Source: Persicaria tinctoria (taxonomy: Eukaryota > Streptophyta > Magnoliopsida > Caryophyllales > Polygonaceae). From it: 64,000 nucleotides of DNA. Shown piece after piece: positions 56,468-64,000 of this stretch. Under the pieces are notes generated by a model, which did not search any database, had not been told where the DNA came from, and saw only the letters and a list, made by a program, of their open reading frames with translations. Both the position numbers and the translations under genes were made by a program. Location of the stretch: the NCBI GenBank assembly GCA_037127255.1, contig JBANSL010000004.1, positions 15,383,967-15,447,966 on the forward strand. Reading direction: 5' to 3'. Each line of letters begins with the position of its first letter. Position 1 is the first letter of the stretch.

Positions 56468-57591
56468 CTTCCTCCTTGCGCCCTAATACGACTTTGCTTG
56501 AATGAATGAAAATCAGCCCCCTAGGGCTTTATTTATAGGCTTCATTCCCTAGCTATTCTATGTAAGAAAACTATATCTAAATCTATATCTAATTATCTAA
56601 AGGCTTAAAGATAAATAAATGAAATAAAGGAATTAAATCCAAATAGGAAATAAATCTAAAATAGGTAAATCTTTCATGTGTTGATAGGTCTTGATAGATG
56701 TTGATAAATCTCGGCCAAACTCGGATTCCTTCGACTCCAAGGACTCCCACAACGCGTAGGACTGCTCAAACCGCGTAACGCGGCTTTGGGACGTGGCTCC
56801 TCGATCTCGACCAAGGCTCCTCGAGATCGAGTAGAACTGACGTCGACTTGGCTGGCTCGGCGTCTCGGGTTGCTGGTCCTCGATGTGGCTCGGACATGGC
56901 TCCTAGGCTTGGTCGATCTCGAGGACCATACTCGATCTCGAGTAAAGGTGGCTCGTCGACTAGGTCTTCTGGTGTTGTCGAGCAACCTCTCTTCGACATG
57001 GCTCGGGTGCCGGCTTCCGGGTTCCTCGATCTCGAGTAGGTTTACTCGATCTCGAGTAGGTTTACTCGATCTCGAGTAGGTTTACTCGATCTCGAGTAGA
57101 GTGTAACCCGGCATGTCTTCGTCTTCGGCTTCTCGATCAGCTCCTCCTCGACCAGGCACTCCTTGGAAAGTTTTGGTCGATCTCGAGTAAAGGTACTCGA
57201 TATCGAGTACATCTCTCAGCTTTGTGCTCTGTTCTTAAAACGCACTTTCCCGAGTCCTCGTTTGTCGAATTGACGCATATTACCATGCGTTGGAAAGCTC
57301 TTTCCGAGGGCTACAACTCTCATGAAGACATCAAAGCTTGATTCAGAACGAAGAATGGTGAAAATGGACTTTTCTCCATCTGCACCATTCTTAGCTTCTC
57401 CATGAGTTTCCTTTAAGCTCCAAAGTGCGTCCGATTTCTGCGAAATATAACCAAAACTTGTGTAGACTTCCATGTATTGCAAATAAGTGTAAACTACACG
57501 GATTCTGTATTATTCTAACCCAAATGCATGCAATGTATGCAGAAAACGATATAAAAGTAAGTGTAAAACATGACAAATTAGGCTCACAACA
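55668..57591 (-). repeat. 3' LTR of the minus-strand Athila-related element
   Basis: The inner part (about 56760-57591) is nearly identical to 61290-62154, while 55690-56700 is only loosely similar to 60060-61250. It contains four copies of a 20-bp unit CTCGATCTCGAGTAGGTTTA (from 57025) and a (CT)n run at about 56417-56462. The outer end lacks the expected TGTTG and is uncertain. Confidence 0.65.
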
Positions 57592-59094
57592 AATACAACC
57601 GTACTTAAGCTTGCTTGTCCTCAAGCAATACTTTTAATTGTCATTCAGGGGAAGAAATCAAAACTCTCAACATATTAGATTCATTCTTATATAACCCTGC
57701 AATCAATTACCATCCTCGAAAAGGTACTAGTGTCACAGATCCATGCATGTGCAAATACACGAAAGCAACATCTACTCACAAAAGGAGGGTTATGCAAAAA
57801 CAATTCATGTGACAAAGCATTAATAATCAAGATGACTTTATTTTAAGCTCAATAAGGATTAGATTGGTAAAAGGCTAAAGGTGGACAATTTTTTTGCAAT
57901 GTGGTGCTAATAATCCGGGGAAATGGAGTATTTCCAAATTGAATTTCCACATTCCTTCTCATAAGATTCATCACTTTCCATAATGCTTTTTTCAATATTA
58001 TGCTTTTACCTCTCTAACCTCAACATTGTCTTCTCGCGAGTCGCAAACATGGATGTCATGAATGGCCCCGGATACTTAGTGTTTTGGACTCCTCACCTGT
58101 GTGTCCCATCTCACTGAACTATTATCTCAGTAAGCAGGGTCGACCTACCTTTATCTCACTGAACTATTATCTCACTGAACTATTCACTCATTAAATTTTC
58201 CATATATTCAAAGAATTTCCAACCAAACTCCAATAATGATAACCATAACACAACTACCATATAACATCTCCATAATGTAACATCATTCTCAACATAATCC
58301 CCGGATAGGAAATAAGGTAAAGAATGGGCAATATTTTGGAACATGTGGAGCAAAATATGAAATAAGGCATAATATGGATTTTGTGATGCATAAGCATAGG
58401 TAAGGCTAGGATATAACAATATGAGCATTATATGGAAATATAAAGTCCTCTATCCTTTTATCATGCAACATGTCAAAAGCAACTTCAAATTTTTACCTCC
58501 TTTCATGGTTCTCAATAAAATAATGCACTTCATTGTGACTTCCCTATACTAGGCAATTTCATGTTATATCTCTAATGAATCCAATTTTGCATCGTCGAGT
58601 TCAATATAAACTTCCATGACATTAATCAAAAATTTTCAATGGGGGTCATTTTTCTTCAAATTTTGGAAAACATGCATATAAGCACATAGATCAATAATGC
58701 ATTCCAAAATAGCCATGTATAAGCAATTCAAGAAATAAATTTCAAATATGCACAAATAATGTCAAATATGTCAAATATGCATGAAGTAAGCCCTTACCCC
58801 ACCCCATACTTAAACATTACCGTGTCCTCGCTGTATAAAAACAAGGGTAAATAAAGGAACTCACTAGACAGGGGTGCATGGCCTCTCAATTTTGAATAAA
58901 AGGAACCGCCTGGGCCGAGTCTGAATATAGCTTATCCATGGACCTGAAAAGTGCAGAAGACATATACCCACAATAGAAAAACTAAGAATGTTCAAAACCA
59001 AAAACAAACAAAACAATGTCCAAAAAGTCCCAAAAATAAAGTTTATTTACAACCTCTAGATTTTATAGTCACTAGGCCGACTTCTTCATTAAGC
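57592..59094 (-). other. 3' untranslated region of the minus-strand element
   Basis: No ORF of note. It parallels 40225-41988 of the plus-strand element: the AAGTCGGCCTAG box right after the ORF, the GACACCCATG box (here near 58045, one base changed), and the GAGGACAAGC inverted repeat next to the polypurine side (about 57610). Confidence 0.7.
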
Positions 59095-59095
59095 A

Positions 59096-59824
59096 TTAGC
59101 CTGGCTCATCTTTGTCCGGAGGTATAGGTGGATCTGGTGGTTCCTCCGGTGGTGGGAAGCGTGGGATGTCATCCGGGGGCATTATGTGAAGAAGCTTAAA
59201 CCTCCCCGAGTGAATGCTCCATGGCTCCACCCATTCATCTTCCCTGGCTCCAGCTGGCATGTATAAGGGAAGATATAAAGAAAATATACATACCTCATCA
59301 TCATACCTCTTCTGCTTCATAGGTTGACTTGGTTGCGCGTCTCCACCACAGCAAAACGGTGGAGTGGGAAGAGATATTTCCACCTCATCATGCGGAGCTT
59401 CATGCCACTTTGCTAGGACCCCATACTTGAATATGAACATCGGTTGCTCAAAATCATCGGGGGTAGCCTTCACTTTGTAAAGTAAAAGCGATCTTGGAAT
59501 GCCCTGGGCAACAATGTCCAACTTCTTCTCTTCTAGTGCTTCTTCTTCTTGGGATCCTTCATATGATTCATCAAAAATAGGTAGCAAAGTAGGAATGAAA
59601 TTCGAGGAAGGACATACCTGGTTGTCGATATCGAGTGGGTCAATTGGCTCGTCGAGAGGAGGGCATGTTCCTTTAGACTTAATGGAAGCCTCAAGCCTTC
59701 GGATTTCGTCTTCCAGCCGAGCTATTTCCCTTAATCGTGACTCCTCCACTGCGATCCTATTTCTCCGTCTCAAATCTTGATACCATTCTTCCCATGCAGG
59801 ATTCCCTTCGACAAAGTCTTCCAT
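59096..59824 (-). CDS. Unrecognised 242-aa ORF in the gag position
   Basis: Open from an ATG about 170 nt after the primer-binding site to a TAG-type stop at about 59096. Residues 1-60 are charged and helical (REIARLEDEIRRLEASIKSK), likely a coiled coil, recalling the coiled N-terminus of the related Gag. Then an acidic region with DPLDIDNQ, encoded by the family's TCGA motif, a mid part with FCCGGDAQPSQPMKQKRY, and a Pro/Asp-rich tail (PPPEEPPDPPIPPDKDEPG). No zinc knuckle, protease motif or membrane span is seen. It could be a remnant of a captured gene or a fast-evolving element protein. Function unknown. Confidence 0.6.
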   Translation of the reverse strand: MEDFVEGNPAWEEWYQDLRRRNRIAVEESRLREIARLEDEIRRLEASIKSKGTCPPLDEPIDPLDIDNQVCPSSNFIPTLLPIFDESYEGSQEEEALEEKKLDIVAQGIPRSLLLYKVKATPDDFEQPMFIFKYGVLAKWHEAPHDEVEISLPTPPFCCGGDAQPSQPMKQKRYDDEVCIFSLYLPLYMPAGAREDEWVEPWSIHSGRFKLLHIMPPDDIPRFPPPEEPPDPPIPPDKDEPG

Positions 59825-59993
59825 CTTTGTATCTAAGCTTTGAAATCACAATCAAGAACACAAATTAGTGGCAAAAGCTTGTCACCCAGTTGGTACCAGT
59901 GAGGTAGGTGGTGGTAGGGTATGTGATAGGGTAAGAAAAAGGGATGGGCTTTTATGAACTTTACACACAATTAAACTAGGCGCAATTGATATC

Positions 59994-60011
59994 TCCCCGG
60001 CAACGGCGCCA
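59994..60011 (-). promoter_or_regulatory. Primer-binding site, tRNA-Asp type
   Basis: On minus TGGCGCCGTTGCCGGGGA, the same site as at 37253-37270, next to the 5' LTR at 60015. Confidence 0.85.
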
Positions 60012-60014
60012 ATT

Positions 60015-62154
60015 TGTTGTGAGGAGGAAATCAAGTATGAAATATAACAAAATAGATCAAACCAGATTTAGGCCCACAAAAATAATTACAAGACTCCTCC
60101 AATGCAGTAAGAGAAAGTCAGGATCGAATCCACGAGGAAGCGTGTCAGCGGATCCTAGGCAGCTATAAATCTCACAGAAAAGCAACAGAAAGACAGAAAC
60201 AAAGGAACAAAGAAAGAAAGACAGAAATAACAAACGAAAGCAAGAAATAAAAGCAAAGACAGAAGCTACTCGATCTTCGACAGGGGCAATACTCGAGATT
60301 GACAAAGGACAGTAGACACAGAAACTGAAAATCGACGACAGAAGCAGAAACTCAACTCGATATAGACCAAAACCAACTCGAGATCGACTAAGGCCTACTC
60401 GATCTCGACAAGCCTCTGCTCTATCTCGACTAAAAACTCAGAAATTTCAAATTGCAGATTTCGAACACAGAACTCAGAATTTTGACAGAAATAAATCAAT
60501 ATATGAAAGAACTTCCAAAGCCAGGGTATCAACGCCACAACGATAACCACGCAAAGTAACACATAAAGGCATAGAAGATCATGATTTCCATCAAAATAAC
60601 TTTCGTTACTAACAAATATGCATATAGAGGCTTTCGCATAAACCCTAATTGTTACTAACCCTTTTCACACAATTAACCCAAGTTGCATTAAGATCACTTT
60701 CGCTTCAATAACTCAAACAAGGATCACCTTCAACTCTCGCAAAAGAATCGTGCTCATAGGGATAGAAGACGAATTGTATAACAAGATCTGACCTTTACCG
60801 CATCACCTTACATGGCCACCGTCGGGCTCACCCCAGCCCCAGAAGTGGGTGGACTACTCACTCTTCATCATCAAGAAAGACATTAAATAACAAAAGAAAC
60901 TAACTTGCATTGAATTAAATAAAGAAAGCTTACAACCAACAAGACAAATCTGCTTTCGCCTTTCCACCTTGCTCGCCACAAACTCTCTCTCTCTACTCCT
61001 ACTTACTTGAATGGAATTGTGTGTGTGATTGAATGAATGAAAAAACCAGCCCCAGTGCTTTATTTATAGGCTTCTATTCCTTGCTAATCAAGGATAGAAT
61101 ATATCTATCTCTATCTAAAAAACTTAAAAGATAAATAAATTTCATAAAGAAATTAAATCTAAATATGGGAAATTAAAACTAAATAGGTAAAATGTCTTCT
61201 TGTTGATAGATCTTGTCTTCCATAGATAGAACTTGATGGATTTTGGATAGACTTGGCTTCCTTCGGCCCCAAGGACTCCCAAACTGAGTAGGTTAGTCAA
61301 ACCGCGTAACGCGCTTCGGACACGGCGCTCCTCGATCTCGACTAGGGCTCCTCGAGATCGAGTACGTTGGTCGTTGACATTGCTGGCTGGGCTTTGTCGG
61401 GTAGCTCTGCTCGACCGGCTTGGATCTTGGCTCCTTGGCTCCTCGATCTCGACCGAGGCTCCTCGAGATCGAGTAGAACTGACGTCGACTTGGCTGGCTC
61501 GGCGTCTCGGGTTGCTGGTCCTCGATGTGGCTCGGACATGGCTCCTAGGCTTGGTCGATCTCGAGGACCTTACTCGATCTCGAGTAAAGGTGGCTCGTCG
61601 ACTAGGTCTTCTGGTGTTGTCGAGCAACTTCTCTTCGACATGGCTCGGGTGCCGACTTCCGGGTTCCTCGATCTCGAGTAGGTTTACTCGATCTCGAGTA
61701 GAGTGTAACCCGACATGTCTTCGTCTTCGGCTTCTCGATCAGCTCCTCCTCGACCAGGCACTCCTTGGACATTTTTTTTCGATCTCGAGTAAAGGTACTC
61801 GATATCGAGTACATCTCTCAGCTTTGTGCTCTGTTCTTAAAACGCACTTTCCCGAGTCCTCGTTCGTCGGATTGACGCATATGACCATACGTTGGAAAGC
61901 TCTTTCCGAACGAAGAATGGTGAAAAATGGCCTTTTCTCCAGCTGCACCATTCTTAGCTTCTCCATGAGTTTCCTTTAAGCTCCAAAGTGCGTCCGATTT
62001 CTGCGAAATATAACCAAAACTTGTGTAGACCTCCATGTATTGCAAATAAGTGTAAACTACACAGATTCTGTATTATTCTAACCCAAATGCATGCAATGTA
62101 TGCAGAAATCGATATAAAAGTAAGTGTAAAACATGGCAAATTAGGCTCACAACA
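60015..62154 (-). repeat. 5' LTR of the minus-strand Athila-related element
   Basis: 2140 bp. TCGA-motif clusters at about 60270-60440 and 61330-61810. Confidence 0.85.
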
Positions 62155-62766
62155 AACACAACCATTACTTTCATGATGAAATTACAACGGAACAAATTGA
62201 AATCGGGAGAATAATCAGCAAGTGTACAGAGACAAGGAGAGCAGGAGACGAACAATAGCAAACCCATAGCGCGAGAGGGGACTCACCTGAGGAAGCTCGA
62301 CAGTCGAGGAAGTCGTGGGGCGAAGGATACGACGGTCCGACGGGATCTTCGAGCGAAACCCTAGATGTGTTGAAGGCAAGTGTGAGCGCAAGAGGTTGAG
62401 AAAGAGTGTGACAAACGCAGAACTCAGATCACCATGGACGAAGGTGAAGGCAAGCGTTAGCGAAACCCTAGATCTGTTGAAGGCAAACGTTAGCGAAACC
62501 CTAGATCTGTTGAAGGCAAGCGTGAGCGCGGGAAAGGAGAAGGGACGAAAGTGGCGATCGCCATGGACGAGTCTGAAAGAGGAAGTGGATGGGGTACAAG
62601 CGTACATCTACCTAATTAATTTGGAAGAGTGGTTAGGACGGCCAATAAAACTTTTAAAGGGATTAAAGACCTAATTAAATCTTAAAAAGGGTATAATTTA
62701 CCAAATTTTATCTTTTTTATAACCACATTCAGCCCCTCTCAAAATTTTTTCTAGCTCCGCCGATGC
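62155..62766 (-). other. Promoter/first-exon-like fragment and a hAT-like terminus
   Basis: On minus, GC-rich sequence runs into CTTCCTCAG/GTGAGT, a strong splice donor near 62287. It contains 33-bp tandem copies (62455-62487, 62488-62520) with telo-box AAACCCTA, a usual plant promoter/leader motif. It could be the first exon belonging to fragments at 54.5-55.5 kb, now split by the retroelement. Near 62766 the inverse of CGGCGGAGCTAGAAAAAATT resembles a hAT-type terminus. Confidence 0.4.
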
Positions 62767-62839
62767 AACAAACATACCATACTTTAAAAAATAATAATAC
62801 AAAGAACACATGCATGTTGGGTTACATTTTCTACTGTCA

Positions 62840-63540
62840 GTAACAATATTTTAGGTGTTAGATGGTGGACGGAAAAACTTAACAATACATTACCAAATGA
62901 CGTAGTCAAAGAAATCCTGGACATTCCACTTCCCGTTTCCCCCTTTGAGGATCGCCTTTACTGGTGGCCTGATAGGGCTGGTTGGTTCACCACGTCAAGT
63001 GCATATAAGCTAATCACAGCTCAATCTTCACTGAGCATAGACAATAACGCTTGGATATGGAATTTGGATATTCCGCCTAAGATCAAAAATTTTCTATGGA
63101 AAGTTGGTCAGAATGGCCTCCCTACTGCTTCTAGGTTGGCTCAACGTGGGACTTCTGTACCTTCCACCTGTCAATTGTGCAACTGTGCAGTTGAAGATGA
63201 CGTTCACTTCTTACTAGAATGCCAATATGTGCGCCCTCTCTTTCGCTTACCTACACATGTAAACTCAACTATATCAAGTATGATAAATCATTCACGGGAG
63301 ATCAAACCTATATTTTCTTTCATCGGAAACAAGCTTACATCTGTTGCCAAGGTGGAGCTTGCCTTTTCTTGGTGGACGGCTTGGTACATTCGAAACCAAT
63401 TTGTTTTTAGACAGGTCCCCATACCTCATAGAGAAAGTTCATTAGGTATCATTAAAACTCATAAGGAAAATTGGAGTAAAACAACTCAATTTAAGTATAG
63501 CTTGGATGAGGACTTCCCCTTACGCACACGAATCTTCAAA
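62840..63540 (+). pseudogene. L1-type LINE C-terminal fragment
   Basis: One frame reads VRWWTEKLNN, LYWWPDRAGWFTTSSAYKLI, AWIWNLDIPPKIKNFLWK, LPTASRLAQRG, CQLCNCAVEDDVHFLLEC, the zinc-binding domain at the end of plant L1 reverse transcriptases. It continues through AFSWWTAWYIRNQF to 63540, where the CACTA element begins. RT and endonuclease are absent. The last codons and stop (HY-stop) come from the CACTA end. Confidence 0.88.
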
Positions 63541-64000
63541 CACTACTAAAAAACACTGTTTTTGCCACGGCATATAGCCACGGATGTAGAGACGAATATC
63601 CGTCGCTAAACGATTTAGCCACGAATTTGGAGATGGCAATTCAAGTCATGGCCAAAAGGCGCGTAGCAAATTAGTGACGACGAGTAGCCAAGAATTGGGC
63701 CACGAGGAAAACATTTGTCGCTGTCGGCGTCACTAATCTTCATTTCTTTTGGGCTGCATTAAGCGTCACTAATAGCCATGGCTTTAGCCTCGGCATTAAC
63801 TTATGTTGCTAAAATCGTCACTAATCCTTCTCCTTATGTGTTATGGTGGGGCGTCACTGATAGCCACGAATGTAGCCACGTTCATTCGTTGTTGCAAATA
63901 TGCATAGCCAGAGCAAATGCTAAAGGAGTCGCTAAACTCGAGGGTGTGTTCATGCATAAATTCGTTACAAAAGGCGTGGCTACTGAGCGGTGAAAATCAA
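63541..64000. mobile_element. Second CACTA transposon, one end only
   Basis: Starts CACTACTAAAAAACACTG, a typical plant CACTA terminus, followed by subterminal repeats of TAGCCACGGA, CGTCGCTA and GTCACTAAT in both orientations. The other end lies outside the window, so no target duplication can be checked. Confidence 0.8.

Larger units (their letters stand above)
55668..62154 (-). mobile_element. Athila-related gypsy element, minus strand, with a replacement ORF
   Basis: The 5' LTR is 60015-62154, bounded by TGTTGTGAGG and CTCACAACA on plus. The 3' LTR ends at 57591. AACAC follows the right end (62155-62159) and also occurs at 55663-55667, a possible 5-bp duplication. The primer-binding site for tRNA-Asp is at 59994-60011 on minus. 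The LTR start (TGTTGTGAGCCTAATTTGCC on minus) closely matches the Athila-like element at 35149. No gag, protease or pol is seen; a single 242-aa ORF follows the primer site. Confidence 0.82.

Noticed and set aside
61374..61979. 201-codon plus frame in the LTR
   Set aside because: Translation of the TCGA-motif cluster of an LTR; no start context or domain.

Overview
The window is nuclear DNA of a flowering plant. It carries one recognisable host gene, an auxin response factor (ARF) of the miR160-targeted ARF10/16 type on the minus strand at 288-2483, with plant GT..AG introns and a near-perfect miR160 site. Nearly everything else is transposable elements, their nested insertions and gene pieces they carry. 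The exact species, and monocot versus eudicot, cannot be fixed from the sequence alone. No bacterial, organellar or CRISPR features were seen.

Layout. 0-4.2 kb: ARF gene and its AT-rich upstream flank with a truncated MITE. 4.2-15.9 kb: a three-level nest. A hAT-like element (4209-15896, 8-bp target duplication CTTTTTAA) contains a CACTA element (5744-14873, duplication AAT), which contains a short non-autonomous LTR element (7376-10045, duplication TATGT). Tandem arrays of 167, 21 and 80 bp lie in successive layers, and an HMG-box gene fragment lies in the CACTA layer. 15.9-20.2 kb: a minus-strand Ty3/gypsy deletion derivative (duplication CTAAA). 20.2-26.2 kb: a Stowaway-like MITE and a decayed chromovirus. 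26.2-30.7 kb: a coding-looking fragment split by a hAT-type MITE, an old duplicated repeat, AT-rich spacer and a LINE remnant. 30.7-34.1 kb: a Mutator-like element with 130-bp terminal inverted repeats and a perfect 9-bp duplication, carrying a STICHEL-like exon and a tRNA-like sequence (a Pack-MULE).

34.8-52.8 kb: a minus-strand Ty1/copia element reduced to its LTRs and an RNase H tail. An Athila-like gypsy element (35149-44089, duplication TGATC) sits in its 3' LTR and a second Athila-like element (about 44803-51560) in its 3' region. 52.8-55.7 kb: AT-rich spacer, a MITE, a W-box cluster, and fragments of a C2H2/EAR zinc-finger gene and a RING gene. 55.7-62.2 kb: a third Athila-related element on the minus strand with an unfamiliar 242-aa ORF where gag-pro would be. 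62.2-64 kb: a promoter/first-exon-like fragment, a LINE remnant, and the end of a second CACTA element that leaves the window.

How it fits together. The long protein-coding frames in the repeats belong to element proteins, and most are broken. Only the 963-aa gag-protease ORF (37333-40224) and the 242-aa ORF (59096-59824) are long and uninterrupted. The Athila-related elements are non-autonomous or decayed and share 3' motifs. Several elements carry dense CpG-containing short motifs (TCGA-based in two or three families, GCGGCCGC-based in another), in one case inside gag. I found no defence, biosynthetic or other multi-gene system. The most notable items are the ARF with a shortened PB1 domain, the nested insertions with readable target duplications, the STICHEL-carrying MULE, the TCGA motif expansion and the replacement ORF. 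All family assignments come from reading translated motifs by eye; no database search was possible.
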